This document shows positions 1 to 9,394 of a stretch of DNA of 64,000 nucleotides, in pieces. A program made the translations under genes and the position numbers. The notes under the pieces are model-generated. The model saw only the letters and a program-made list of their open reading frames with translations. It was not told the origin of the DNA and did no database searches. Every line of letters starts with the position of its first letter. The first letter of the stretch is position 1. This DNA is from CAIUGU01 sp963819685 (GTDB lineage: Bacteria; Pseudomonadota; Gammaproteobacteria; Steroidobacterales; Steroidobacteraceae), in the NCBI GenBank assembly GCA_963819685.1, contig CAWFXI010000010.1:62001-126000 (forward strand), in the 5' to 3' direction.

Positions 1-186
1 AGAGAGTTCCTGTCGCCGCTACTGGGGGCAAGATCGAGAATCCTTGATGAGGGTCTGTTGATCATCGGCTGGGTCGCTTTGTGGCGTCCTCTCGAAGTCT
101 TCCTGTACGACTGGTGGCCAATTCGACGCAGGCAATCTCTCCTGCGCCGGCTTGCAGTCATCCCGATCGACATCAGATCACGCTAA
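1..186 (+). CDS. C-terminal end of a conserved membrane protein (partial)
   Basis: An open frame enters from the left edge in phase 1 and stops with TAA at 184-186, giving 61 residues. It contains a hydrophobic stretch (LLIIGWVALWRPLEVFLYDWW, shortened here to its core IIGWVALW) followed by an arginine-rich tail ending IPIDIRSR. This looks like the last transmembrane segment and cytoplasmic tail of a conserved hypothetical membrane protein that I recall only as uncharacterised. It converges on the methyltransferase gene, with 19 bases between the stops. The start lies outside the window, so the family cannot be fixed. Confidence 0.6.
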   Translation, partial: REFLSPLLGARSRILDEGLLIIGWVALWRPLEVFLYDWWPIRRRQSLLRRLAVIPIDIRSR

Positions 187-205
187 CGCGAGCCGGAGAA
201 CGTTT

Positions 206-1024
206 TCACCGCTTCACGGCCAGCACTCCATCCCCCTTCAGGTCCGTCTTGAAGCCTGCAAGGCGCAATCGCTTCGTGACTTCGTTCGGCACATCGCGAC
301 CACTCGTCAGCTTGTTCGGTGTGCCGGTGTAGTGGAACAACCTTCCCTGGCGTCTGAGGACACGAGCCAGATGATCATAGAAGACCTGCGAGTAGAGTTC
401 GCCGGCAATCCCGAATCGCGGGGGATCATGCAGGATCGCATCGATGGACGAATCCGGTACTCGCACTATGTGCTCTGCTACATCGCCCTGAATCAGCTTG
501 AGCGCGCCACCCGCTTCCGGTGACCAGGGATTGAGACTTCGCAGCCAGATGACGTCGGGATTCTTCTCGAACGAATCGATATGCGTCGCTCCGCCTGCCA
601 CGCAATGCGCTGCGAAGTAGCCCAGGCCTCCGCAGGTATCCAGCACGACCTTGCCTCGTGGCAGGATCAATGCGACTTTGCGCATCGCATCCTCGTACGG
701 CGAGACTTTCGCGGTCGGCAACATCTTGATGCCATCGATCTCGAAGGTCGGCGGCCCCCATTCGGTCGGCACAAGCTTGATCAATGAAGACGCATAGCGG
801 GAAACCGGCTGCCAGACGTCCTCTTGCCAGTGGTAAACAGTCCTGTCCTTGCAGCGGGCGGCGAACGGGAAATGTCGCCCCTCCCATTGCCATCCGGTTT
901 CGCTGACGGCGACCGTCGTGGTCGTCCGGTCGAGATCCAGCGAGCAACTTACGCGGGACACGCCCTTACGCAATGCCAACCGCAGTGCGTTATGCACGCT
1001 TAGCGTCAACAGAGGTCCTTTCAT
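206..1024 (-). CDS. SAM-dependent methyltransferase (spermidine-synthase-like fold)
   Basis: The protein has 272 residues. The C-terminal two thirds is a class I methyltransferase: a glycine-rich SAM motif (VLDTCGGLGYFA, near residue 128), an acidic residue at the end of strand 2 (SFEKNPDV) and a motif IV of the type AILHDPPRF that positions the target. A DPPR motif in place of NPPY occurs in a group of uncharacterised bacterial and archaeal methyltransferases. No signal peptide is visible, so it should be cytoplasmic. The substrate is not evident; the N-terminal ~110 residues may supply specificity. It is divergent from the exported protein at 1199, with 174 bases between them that hold no other gene. 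Confidence 0.7.
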   Translation of the reverse strand: MKGPLLTLSVHNALRLALRKGVSRVSCSLDLDRTTTTVAVSETGWQWEGRHFPFAARCKDRTVYHWQEDVWQPVSRYASSLIKLVPTEWGPPTFEIDGIKMLPTAKVSPYEDAMRKVALILPRGKVVLDTCGGLGYFAAHCVAGGATHIDSFEKNPDVIWLRSLNPWSPEAGGALKLIQGDVAEHIVRVPDSSIDAILHDPPRFGIAGELYSQVFYDHLARVLRRQGRLFHYTGTPNKLTSGRDVPNEVTKRLRLAGFKTDLKGDGVLAVKR

Positions 1025-1198
1025 TGCAGCAAGCGCGAAGTCGCATCAGTTCGCAACGGGCTTTTCATCATCGAACAGTAGCAGAAGCAGCCTTTTGCAT
1101 AGGCCCATCCTGCAGTGCCGCAAAGTTGCCAACGCATTTCCGAGGCTTTGCAAAGACAGACGCGTGCGCTAACCTCAAGGCTTACAGGGGGATTCACA

Positions 1199-2239
1199 AT
1201 GAAAATTGAACGGATGCTGGGGGGCAGTACCCTCGGTTTGCTGATGGCCTTGGGTTTTGCGAGCCATGCCTTTGCGCAAGCCACCGATCCGTCTTTGGCC
1301 ACGCCGCAATCCGAATTCAAGCCCATGCCGCTGCCGCCAGTCGAAGCGCCTGCACAGGCATTCAAGACCGCAGAAGAACACTACAGCTATCTGCTGAAGC
1401 AGGCGAAGGGTGGCACGAAGCACTCGGCCACGACGCTGCCGACCTGGGAAGGTTTGTGGACACCTGGCCCGAATACGATCGCACAGACGTTTCTGGAGAG
1501 CGGCGCATTTTCGGGTTCCGGCACCTTGCGTGCGGGCGGCGGTGCCGTGAGGAAAAACGTCATGACGCCACCCTATGAAAAGCAGTTCACCGAGCGACGC
1601 GCAGAAGTCGACAAGTTCGGCCAGCAGGTGTTCGATCGCCTGACCCGCTGTGAATTTCCCGGCATGCCGCGCTGGCTCTGGGAGCCGTATGGCAAGGAAT
1701 TCGTCAATACGCCCAGACAATCCTGGATGATGAACGACTTCATGAATGAAACGCGGCGCGTCTATATCAACGGCGAACACATCAACGTCGACGGCAAGCA
1801 TTCGGCCGTCGGCGACAGCATCGGTTTCTGGGACAAGGACAGGCTGATCATCTGGACCAAGTGGATCAATCCCGCCGACTACACCCGCGGTGCGCCCCTG
1901 ACGAGCAACCAGTTCGAGATCGTCGAGACCTGGCATGAAGTACGCGGTGCAAACGGTGCACGGCAGCTGGTCACGCAGGCCACATTCTACGATCCGCTAT
2001 CACTGGTAAAGCCCGTTTCTCTTGTCTACTCGCACGATTACCGGCCGGACCTGGAAAAACTCGGCGTGCGCATTCGCAACTGGGAATGTTCAACCAGCAG
2101 CAACTCGTACCTCGGCCCGGATGGCAAGACGCACGTCTACCTGCCCGGCGACCCCGAGTACAAGGACGCACTCGGCACGACAGATTTCCCGGATCTGCCA
2201 GGGCAGTCGCTGGATCCGCTGAACGAGACCACGCCGTAA
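1199..2239 (+). CDS. Exported hypothetical protein (Trp/Asp-rich, paralogous to 9395-10462)
   Basis: I start at ATG 1199 because AGGGGG lies 7 bases upstream and a clean Sec signal peptide (MKIERML...SHAFA, cleavage about residue 28) follows. The product has 346 residues. The mature part has segments such as VYINGEHI, DSIGFWDKDRLIIW and VETWHEV, which match the layout of the larger exported protein at 9395-10462 (VFLDGRPHP, HSTGYWEGDTLVID). It therefore belongs to the same widespread but functionally unassigned secreted family, often found beside DUF6152 genes. That is the case here: the next gene is DUF6152. Function unknown; location probably periplasmic. Confidence 0.7.
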   Translation: MKIERMLGGSTLGLLMALGFASHAFAQATDPSLATPQSEFKPMPLPPVEAPAQAFKTAEEHYSYLLKQAKGGTKHSATTLPTWEGLWTPGPNTIAQTFLESGAFSGSGTLRAGGGAVRKNVMTPPYEKQFTERRAEVDKFGQQVFDRLTRCEFPGMPRWLWEPYGKEFVNTPRQSWMMNDFMNETRRVYINGEHINVDGKHSAVGDSIGFWDKDRLIIWTKWINPADYTRGAPLTSNQFEIVETWHEVRGANGARQLVTQATFYDPLSLVKPVSLVYSHDYRPDLEKLGVRIRNWECSTSSNSYLGPDGKTHVYLPGDPEYKDALGTTDFPDLPGQSLDPLNETTP

Positions 2240-2308
2240 CACTGACACCGACCACTGTTTGTGGCCATCTTCTGCAACGGGTGGTCCAGAGTCCTGAGGA
2301 CAAGCATC

Positions 2309-2785
2309 ATGAAGAGATCGATATCTACTGCGATGAACCTGCTACTGGCTGGCGCGCTGGTCGTGGCGAGCACTGCTCTCGCGCATCATTCTTTTGCCCA
2401 GTTTGATTCGTCGAAGCAGACGATCGTCGATGGCCGCATCACGAACTGGAGCTACAGCAGCCCCCATAGCTGGCTATACGTCGAAGCGCTCGACGAAAAC
2501 GGCCAGATGCAGAAGTGGAGCTTCGAAGGCGCGGCCCCTATTCACGCTGCCCGCCAGGGTGTGACCGGCAACACCTTCAAGAAAGGCGAAATGGTCCGCG
2601 TCGTCATGAGTCCCATCCGTGACGGCAGACGCGCCGGCGCACTGTGCTTCGTTGTGAAGGAAGATGCATCGATTGCACAGCCCAATGACGGGACGTGCAA
2701 TGCAGTCGAGGTGATCGAACGATGGAAGTCAAAAGGGTGGCTTGCCAGCGGCAAGCACCTGGATACCCACCCCGTCGCTGACTGA
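2309..2785 (+). CDS. DUF6152 family exported protein
   Basis: ATG 2309 has TGAGGA 8 bases upstream and opens a signal peptide ending near SALA-HHSF. The product has 158 residues. An HHSFAQFD start to the mature chain, a short beta strand ending in GRITNW, then SPHSWLYVEA and a WSFEG motif are typical of DUF6152, a small secreted beta-rich family of unknown function. The conserved His pair at the mature N terminus might bind a metal, but this is speculation. It follows the exported protein at 1199 by 69 bases and is probably co-transcribed with it. Confidence 0.75.
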   Translation: MKRSISTAMNLLLAGALVVASTALAHHSFAQFDSSKQTIVDGRITNWSYSSPHSWLYVEALDENGQMQKWSFEGAAPIHAARQGVTGNTFKKGEMVRVVMSPIRDGRRAGALCFVVKEDASIAQPNDGTCNAVEVIERWKSKGWLASGKHLDTHPVAD

Positions 2786-2800
2786 CGGCAGCCAATCAAG

Positions 2801-3079
2801 ATGAAAAGCATGCTGCGTACATTGATGCTGCTCACCGCCACGACACTGGTTGGCGCTTGCGCCACCACCACGACTACGGATAGCGCGGGATCCAGGGAAA
2901 CCGTCGACGGAATCACGGTCAACTGCTCCGGTCCGGAATCCGGCTGGGTGTTCTGCTATCGCAGCGCTGCTCAACTATGTGGAAATGCCAGCTATACCGT
3001 TCTCAAGCGCAATGACGATGCGTTGGCAGCCGGGGCTGCCGGCGGCGAGTCCCGTTCGATGATCGTCAAGTGCAATTGA
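2801..3079 (+). CDS. Small outer-membrane-type lipoprotein
   Basis: The protein has 92 residues with a signal peptide and a lipobox (LVGAC, Cys about residue 20) followed by a Thr-rich linker. The mature domain of about 65 residues has four further cysteines (NCSG, VFCYR, QLCGN, VKCN), which could form two disulfides in the periplasm. It begins 15 bases after the DUF6152 stop, so the two are probably one operon. I do not recognise a family. Confidence 0.65.
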   Translation: MKSMLRTLMLLTATTLVGACATTTTTDSAGSRETVDGITVNCSGPESGWVFCYRSAAQLCGNASYTVLKRNDDALAAGAAGGESRSMIVKCN

Positions 3080-3084
3080 GCCCA

Positions 3085-3140
3085 CTTACGAGGACCGGCC
3101 CTTACGAGGGCAAATCCTTACGAGGACAAGCCCTTATTGC
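3085..3140 (+). repeat. 16-bp tandem repeat, three full copies plus a partial one
   Basis: CTTACGAGGACCGGCC (3085), CTTACGAGGGCAAATC (3101) and CTTACGAGGACAAGCC (3117) are spaced exactly 16 bases apart, and a decayed fourth unit starts CTTA at 3133. The nine bases CTTACGAGG are identical in the three full units. The array starts 5 bases after the lipoprotein stop and ends about 50 bases before the next gene. Confidence 0.8.
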
Positions 3141-3192
3141 ATGAGTAGCCGCTCCAACTCACGATGGCAGTATCGTTGGAGTGGAGAATTCG

Positions 3193-3651
3193 ATGCAGTA
3201 TCCAGGCGGCGCCATCATCGCGGTGGCAGACGGGAAGACCCTGCGCGTCCTGCGCAATACCGGTGACGAAAATCACCTGCGGCTTGAGGAACTCGAGGAT
3301 CCGCACCTGCACGGCCATAACAAGGGCTCGGGGCAGCGCCACCACAACACCTCCGGCAATCCCGATGCCAGTCGTCAGGGCGAAGACAGCTTTGCGTCAG
3401 CGACAGCAGACTGGCTGAACCAGCAGGTATTGAGCGGCAAGATCACTTTCCTGTTCGTAGTCGCCACTCCAAAGACGCTCGGTGAACTCAGGCGCCACTA
3501 TCACAAGGCGCTCGAAGCCAGGCTGCTGGGCGAACTCGTCGGCGAACACACCGGCGACTCCATCGAACATCTGCACAAAGTGCTCGCAGCCAGATCCAGG
3601 ACGACCCCAGCGAAAAATAGCAAGTCAGCGCGAGGATACCCCTATGTATAA
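3193..3651 (+). CDS. Host attachment family protein (PF10116 type)
   Basis: The product has 152 residues from ATG 3193, which has GGAG 6 bases upstream; an in-frame GTG at 3181 is less likely. The protein opens with a strand and VADGKTLRVL, has a central His/Gly-rich loop, and then carries FLFVVATPKTLGELRRH, the signature of the family named after a Rhizobium factor for attachment to host cells. These proteins resemble release-factor/Pelota-like RNase folds; the attachment role is inherited from the family name and not shown here. Its end overlaps the next start by 8 bases, suggesting coupling to the DUF5666 lipoprotein. Confidence 0.7.
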   Translation: MQYPGGAIIAVADGKTLRVLRNTGDENHLRLEELEDPHLHGHNKGSGQRHHNTSGNPDASRQGEDSFASATADWLNQQVLSGKITFLFVVATPKTLGELRRHYHKALEARLLGELVGEHTGDSIEHLHKVLAARSRTTPAKNSKSARGYPYV

Positions 3652-6112
3652 CGCGACAATGAAACGCTTCTCCCTCTGCACACTGCCCTTCGTGCTGATC
3701 GCCTGTGGGGGCGGTGCCGATCCAAGGACGGCAGGCATCGAGGGCAGTGGCGCACCATTTGCCAACAGCAATGGTGTCGTGGCGATAGGTGCCATCACCG
3801 CTTTCGGCAGCATTTTCGTGAATGGCACGGAGTACTCGCTGAGCGGATCGACGATCCAGGTGGATGGCAAAACGGCTGCCGAATCTGATCTCAAACTGGG
3901 CCAGGTTGTCACCGTGATCGCGAGCCAGGGCGCCAGCGGAACTACTGTACGCGCTGCCAAGTCTGTTGCAGCCAGCATTGCAGTGGCCGGTCGCGTCTCG
4001 GCGATCGATCTTGCCAGCAATCGCATCACCATTCTGGGCCAGCAGATCGAAATCGATGCGGCCACGCAGATTGTCGGCGCGGTTGACGGCGAGCCCCTTG
4101 GCGGACTTGGTGTGGGAAGCGACATCGAAGTCAGCGGCTTCGCGGACTCTTCAGGCGTGCTGTTTGCCCGCAGTATCCAGCCCCGCAGAGCGGTAACGCC
4201 GCTGCGTATCACGGGACGAGTGACCAATCTGGATAACGCAATGCGCCGCATGCAGATCGGTGGCCAGGTCGTCAATTACTCCAACGCCACTCTGACCGGA
4301 CTCAATGGTCATGCGCTGGATAGTGCCACCGTGCAAGTCAGTGCGGAAATGGTCGGTTCGACAGGTGAGATGCTCGCAACCGATGTCTCGTATGTTGATC
4401 TCCGCGTGCCGGGCACCGTCGGCGACGCCGCCGATCTGCAAGGCTGGGTGACTCGCTATGTATCCAACACTGACTTCGACGTGGACGGTCATGCCATTAC
4501 GACAACATCGTCAACAATCATGCAGGGACCACTGGCTAACATCAGCGTGGTACGCCTGGATGCCTTCGTTCGCGTCACCGGCAAAGTCATCGGCAATGGT
4601 GTCGTGGAGGCAGCCGAGATTGTCACCGTCAATTCGGTCAACCTCGGCTCAGTCGTCAATCGCATCGATTCCGATCGCCTGTTCGCGCCGATGTGGCTGA
4701 CCTCTCCGTGCGAACTTGTCGATACTTCCTTCTCGGTCGACGGTGTTCCCGCTGGCCGGCAGAGCGTGCAGCCGGGAGATCGGGCTACCATCTATGCCAA
4801 TTGGAGCACTAACCCGTTCAGGGAAAAGTGCTACGCGGTGGAGGTGGAGAACAGTGTCGTCGGCCGCGTGGAAGCTGTGGACCCCTCTTCGGCGTCATTC
4901 ATCGTGAATGGACAACGCGTATGGATGAGTTCGAGCATGTTCATTTTCGGCAGGCCCGGCATCAGCTGGGACGTTTCCGGAATTGCAACGGCGGAAGAGG
5001 CGCGCGCTCTGCTGCACGTTGGCGACAAGGTTGCCATCAGCGGTCACCTGACAGCAGAGGGTGACGTCGTGGCGACGGGCATCACGGTTGCCAGTGCGAA
5101 TCAGGGCTTTCGCGTCACGGGTCTGGCCCGCGATGTCGATTCGGTGCATCACCAGCTGCGACTCGGCAACCTTCAGGTGGACTATTCAAACGCGAGTGTG
5201 GCCGGTTTCGGCGTGGGCGGGCCTGCCGACGGCGACCGTGTCACCCTGATCGCGACGACAGAGCCTGCTGGCGGAGTGCAGATCGCCGCCGGCTTGAAGA
5301 ATTCAGGAGCGCCTCTTCGGGGTGAAGAAAGGAATCTCGTCTACCTGCAAGGCCTTATCACGAAAATCGCGGGCGCCGATTTTGCGATTGAAGGCCGGAT
5401 GACGAGACCGCTCCCCAATCCACCGGTGCCTGGCAACGGACTTGAGCGAACTGTCTGCGATCCATCCAAACTGCATGAGAACTTGCGTGCCAGCGCACTC
5501 GCGGCCGGCGGCCTCGATGACGGGAACCCGCAGCGCTTGTTCAATGTGTGCCCCCCGGGCCGACGCAATGATACCTACGAGTCATTGCCGAATTTCGCGC
5601 CCGAGCAGTTTGCAGTCGTTACAGCAAGGATTCAGGCGCTCGATTTGTCACACCTCACCCTGCAGATTGCCGGCGCCAGGGTAGGCCTCAATCCCGCTGC
5701 GACGCTGACTTCGGCGCAATCCGGCGGCGGTCTCGTTCGCACGACACCGCTGCGACCGCAGGATCTGCATGTCGGCGATCGAGTTCGGGTCGAGTTGCCT
5801 CCGTTAGCTGGACGCCTTGCGCTGGTCGACACGCTGTGGGCAGGTCCGGCGATAGACGGCGGTGTGGATTCTGTCCAGGGCACGATTAAGACAGTCAGCA
5901 AACCCGACGTGACCGTGTCCAACGTAACGATCCGCACCAACGCCGGTACTGCGATCAATTACACCTACATTGACGAAAGCACTTGCGCGGAAGTGATCGG
6001 TACTGCGCAGGATTTCTGGAACAGCGAGAGTGAGATGAATTCAGGACAAAAAGGGCTCTTCCGGGTGACCGCCACAGGCAGCTTCAACGGCAGCGTCCTG
6101 GATGCCGCGTAA
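3644..6112 (+). CDS. DUF5666-repeat lipoprotein
   Basis: The protein has 822 residues. ATG 3644 has GAGGA 7 bases upstream; ATG 3659 is an alternative. A signal peptide ends in the lipobox LIAC followed by GGG. The rest is beta-rich and repetitive: units of the form GAITAFGSIFVNG..., VAGRVSAID..., RVTGLARDVDS... recur about every 65-80 residues. This is typical of DUF5666 domains, small OB-like modules in exported proteins. Several units are separated by Cys-containing inserts (around residues 350, 610 and 800). Probably anchored to the outer membrane. Function unknown; a binding or structural role in the envelope is likely. It overlaps the host-attachment gene by 8 bases. Confidence 0.75.
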   Translation: MYNATMKRFSLCTLPFVLIACGGGADPRTAGIEGSGAPFANSNGVVAIGAITAFGSIFVNGTEYSLSGSTIQVDGKTAAESDLKLGQVVTVIASQGASGTTVRAAKSVAASIAVAGRVSAIDLASNRITILGQQIEIDAATQIVGAVDGEPLGGLGVGSDIEVSGFADSSGVLFARSIQPRRAVTPLRITGRVTNLDNAMRRMQIGGQVVNYSNATLTGLNGHALDSATVQVSAEMVGSTGEMLATDVSYVDLRVPGTVGDAADLQGWVTRYVSNTDFDVDGHAITTTSSTIMQGPLANISVVRLDAFVRVTGKVIGNGVVEAAEIVTVNSVNLGSVVNRIDSDRLFAPMWLTSPCELVDTSFSVDGVPAGRQSVQPGDRATIYANWSTNPFREKCYAVEVENSVVGRVEAVDPSSASFIVNGQRVWMSSSMFIFGRPGISWDVSGIATAEEARALLHVGDKVAISGHLTAEGDVVATGITVASANQGFRVTGLARDVDSVHHQLRLGNLQVDYSNASVAGFGVGGPADGDRVTLIATTEPAGGVQIAAGLKNSGAPLRGEERNLVYLQGLITKIAGADFAIEGRMTRPLPNPPVPGNGLERTVCDPSKLHENLRASALAAGGLDDGNPQRLFNVCPPGRRNDTYESLPNFAPEQFAVVTARIQALDLSHLTLQIAGARVGLNPAATLTSAQSGGGLVRTTPLRPQDLHVGDRVRVELPPLAGRLALVDTLWAGPAIDGGVDSVQGTIKTVSKPDVTVSNVTIRTNAGTAINYTYIDESTCAEVIGTAQDFWNSESEMNSGQKGLFRVTATGSFNGSVLDAA

Positions 6113-6131
6113 ATCGCGGCGAGCATGAACA

Positions 6132-6157
6132 GTGCCGGGTCACTATTGACCCGGCAC
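6132..6157. terminator. Hairpin between convergent genes
   Basis: GTGCCGGGTC at 6132-6141 pairs perfectly with GACCCGGCAC at 6148-6157 around a 6-base loop. It lies in the 57-base gap between the DUF5666 gene and the converging hydrolase gene, so it could serve both strands. There is no clear U-tract on either side, so it may act as a weak or factor-assisted terminator. Confidence 0.55.
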
Positions 6158-6169
6158 CGCTCCAGACAA

Positions 6170-7637
6170 TTAAGGCACCGGCCTCCCTGGAATCGTCGCG
6201 TAGACATCAGCCTTGGTGATCGGCCGATCCGGGTTCGGCGCATGCACCGAGATCACCGTGTCGTACTTGAAGCCCAGGCGTTCGAAGTTGTCCGCCATCG
6301 CTACATGCGTAGCCAGGCCGACGGCAGGCGGAGGTGCATTGAGCGGCGGCATATTGAACATGTCGGCGTACGCGACGATCCCTTCCTTCGGCAGATACGC
6401 CACCAGCAGGCCATCGGCGTGCGCGATGCCCTTCATCAGATGCACTTCGACCACCCGGTTGCCATCCGTGAATATCCGCTTGTCACCCATCGTCTCGATC
6501 ACCGGCTTCTTGCCCGATTTTGCAATCGCGTCCGGCGCCAGCGTCCTGGGAGCCGTCAGCCACTTCTGGAAGTAGGCCTTGTTCACTTCATGCGTCACCA
6601 GCGTGATGCCTTCGGCGACCGGCGCAGCCATGCCGCTCGTGTGGTCGAGCATGGTGATGCGACACGATGCCGTAGCGAATGGGCTTGTTCGGAATCACCC
6701 GCTTGGCTTCGGCGATGATGTCCATCGCGCGAGCTTCGTTCTGAGGGCCCGGCTCGTACAGCAGAATGTAATCAGCGAATTCGACCGCGAGCGCAACATA
6801 GCCACCCGTGATGCGATAGACGCCCTCCGCGAGTTTCTCGGACGCTACCGCCGGAGGCGCACCTCCGGGCGGAGGGGCACCAGGGGCACCCGCCGGCGGT
6901 GCCGAGGGCGTCATCAGTTGCTGGAGATTGGCCGGATTGGCCGTTGCACCCTGCACAAACATCTCGAAAGTCGGCCAACCGCCGCGCGTCTGGACGATCT
7001 CGGCTGGGAACTTGAGGCCGTAGCTGTCGCGATAGCTGCCGTAGCTGGTTTCAACCAGCAGGTCGCCGAAGAAGGGGTTCTCGACCCAGGTGTCGACTTT
7101 GTCCACCAGATTCGTCTGCGCGTTGATGTAGCCAACCACTTTGTACGGCTGCCCGCCTGGCGACTTGGTCGCGGGACTCCACGTGACGACGTGCTGCCGC
7201 TTGGCGCCGGAACCCGTTGTCCGTGACGTGGCGTTGTTCGCCGCTGCCCCTTTCAGAAAGCCCCAGGGAGTAATCCAGATTTCGAGCTGCTGGCCCCAGG
7301 CCGGCTGTGCAGGCGTGATGTTCTGCTGGAATTGCCCCTGCGAGGCCGGATTCCCTTGCGGTGGCATTGCCCACGTCACTGCCGTTGCACGCGACGCTGG
7401 CTGCGTGAAGTCGATGGCCCGCACGTAATCGTTCAGGTTCTGGCGCGGCCACGGGTTGCTGGCATTGCTGTTCTGTCCCAGCTGGAAGTTTGTGGCGACG
7501 CCGTAGTACCGCACCGAAGTCAGAGTGTCTGCGCCCATCGCTTTCGATGAATTGCTGATCACTGTCTTGGCATCCTGAGCCCCCGCGGTTGTGACCGCGA
7601 GCAGCATCAGTGCCAGCGCACCGATAGTCTTGGACAT
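6170..7637 (-). pseudogene. Exported metallo-beta-lactamase-fold hydrolase, frameshifted
   Basis: The gene starts at 7637 (AGGGGG upstream) with a Sec signal peptide (LALMLLAVTTAGA). The N-terminal ~220 residues form an exported lipid-binding-like beta domain, followed by a Pro/Gly-rich linker and an MBL domain. The frame breaks at about 6650, inside the zinc motif: removing one base (C at 6650 on the + strand) restores SHHHLDHTSG, the HxHxDH core, and the downstream frame (to 6170) continues with the rest of the fold, including GDKRIFTDG and HADGLLVAYLP. So one single-base insertion splits an otherwise complete gene. It is either a sequencing error or a very recent inactivation. Substrate unknown. 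Confidence 0.75.
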
Positions 7638-7872
7638 GATTTCCCCCTCTCCAGCCGACGAAAGTCAGCGACGGTATACCGTGGCAGTGCGGACGTTGAT
7701 GCGTCTCAGCGCATCGGGCAAGGGATGGCGAGCGATGTTGAGGCGTCCTCCGCAGCGCATTCAGGTCAAGAGGCTCTGAACAGGCTGAAAGTCTGTCGAT
7801 TTCGCTCAAGTATCCGCAGCGTCGGACTACCAATCAGGTTGCTGCAAAGGGAGTTTGCATCACCCTGCTAAC

Positions 7873-8514
7873 TCAACTGCGCTTCAACTCGTCCACTTCG
7901 ATGCGCAGCTCGTTCACGAGCCGTTCAAGCTGGTCGAGACGGTCGGTACTGGCGGCGCGAGATTCACGCACAGGCTCCGCCGGCTGGGCCCCGGTGACTT
8001 CGATGGCGCCACTGAACAGGTGTGCATAGCGCGAATCACGGCGGTTCGGCTCCCGCGGTAGTCGGACGACGAAGGGGCCGTCCGCCCTGGAGGCGAGGTT
8101 GGTCAGGGCTGCTTCCACTTCTCCTGTTTCCTGCACCGGCGCCATCCGCGCTGCGCGGGTCTTAAGCTCCCCGGGCGTTTGCGGCCCGCGGATCAGCAGC
8201 TCGCACAAGATTGCCGTCTCAAGCGGCGAGAACTCCAGGGAGCCGAAGCCCGTGTTGCAGAACCGATGCTGATACTTCGGCACGCGGCTCCCGAATCCGG
8301 AGCGCTCCAGTACCAGGTGCTTGGCGATAAGCCCGTCGACAGCTTCCTGTACTGCCTTTTCATCGAGATCGAGCAGCGGATCGCGATTGCTTTTCTGGTT
8401 ACACGCATTCGTCAGCGCGTTGAGCGACAGTGGATACTGATCCGGCGTCGTGGCCGCCTTTTCGATCAGGCAGCCAATGATGCGGGCTTCGATGGCGTTC
8501 AGTTCAACACTCAT
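7873..8514 (-). CDS. yceH: YceH family protein (DUF480)
   Basis: The protein has 213 residues from ATG 8514. It opens LNAIEARIIGCLIEK, followed by YPLSLNALTNACNQKSNRDP, the hallmark of the YceH family: two winged-helix domains in tandem (the second with FSPLETAILCELLIRGPQTPGEL) and a C-terminal coiled coil (LDQLERLVNELRIEVDEL). The fold suggests DNA or nucleic-acid contact, but the cellular role is unsettled. Its ATG overlaps the stop of the upstream SDR gene as ATGA (8511-8514), so translation is probably coupled. Confidence 0.9.
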   Translation of the reverse strand: MSVELNAIEARIIGCLIEKAATTPDQYPLSLNALTNACNQKSNRDPLLDLDEKAVQEAVDGLIAKHLVLERSGFGSRVPKYQHRFCNTGFGSLEFSPLETAILCELLIRGPQTPGELKTRAARMAPVQETGEVEAALTNLASRADGPFVVRLPREPNRRDSRYAHLFSGAIEVTGAQPAEPVRESRAASTDRLDQLERLVNELRIEVDELKRS

Positions 8515-9215
8515 TTCAGCAATCGACCGCCATCGATCGTCAGGTTGACGCCGTTGACGGCACGATTGTCGAGGAGAAACAGCGCAGCGCCGCAAATGTC
8601 TTCGGTCAGGGCGAGCCGACCGGCGGGCGTGCCCAACCGCAGCACTTCAAGCAGTTCCTTTGGCTTGTCGCGCCACGCATCCGTGTCCGCAATGATTCCA
8701 GCATGCAGCGCATTGACTCGAATGGGTGCCAGCTCCAGTGCGAGCGTACGAATCAGCGCTGACACTCCTCCGTTGACCGTGGAGACCGTCGTGGATCCCT
8801 GGTAAGGCCGATCCTTGGCCTGGCCGCCGAACAGCACGATGGCTGCATCGGGCTTCAAGCGAGGTGCAAGTGTGTGTACGACTTCGGTGTAGCCCACCAG
8901 CTTTATGGTCACCAGGCTGATTGCACGGGCAATGTCATACTCGCGCACCGAATTATGATCGCGCTCGATCGCCGCCAGCACCAGGTGATCGACGGGGCCC
9001 AGCGTTGCCAATGCGCCCTTGATCTCGTGGGGTCGGCCCAGATCGACCGCAAGACCTGTCACTCCGTGGCCGATCTCCCTGGCGATTGCCGACGTCCGCT
9101 CCGCATTGCGGCCCGTGATGACAACCTGTTCGCCGCGAGCAGCAAGCGCTACTGCAACGGCTCGGCCCAATCCTGATGTCCCACCGACCACGACCGAATT
9201 CACCTTCTTGCTCAA
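8511..9215 (-). CDS. SDR family oxidoreductase lacking the Tyr-Lys catalytic pair
   Basis: I choose TTG 9215 because AGAGGAGG lies 5 bases upstream; the product then has 234 residues. It has a Rossmann nucleotide motif GGTSGLGRA and the TGRN arginine typical of NADP-preferring SDRs. At the position of the usual YxxxK it reads STVNGGVSALIRTLALELAP, so the catalytic Tyr and Lys are absent. Such divergent SDRs are known and may be reductases with altered chemistry or non-catalytic NAD(P) binders. The stop overlaps the yceH start (ATGA). Cytoplasmic. Confidence 0.75.
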   Translation of the reverse strand: MSKKVNSVVVGGTSGLGRAVAVALAARGEQVVITGRNAERTSAIAREIGHGVTGLAVDLGRPHEIKGALATLGPVDHLVLAAIERDHNSVREYDIARAISLVTIKLVGYTEVVHTLAPRLKPDAAIVLFGGQAKDRPYQGSTTVSTVNGGVSALIRTLALELAPIRVNALHAGIIADTDAWRDKPKELLEVLRLGTPAGRLALTEDICGAALFLLDNRAVNGVNLTIDGGRLLK

Positions 9216-9394
9216 AGCATCCTCCTCTTGCAATCGACCTGAAGCCAAAGACGGATTCGATATCAATCAAACTCCCGCAGCCCGTGCCGAAAGGTTGTGC
9301 CACCCCGGCCCGGTGATACGTGCTCCGCTGCAGACAGCCGCGATTATTGTTGATTGGCCAGTAACTATCCAGCATGGCACTGCCCTACCGCGTG

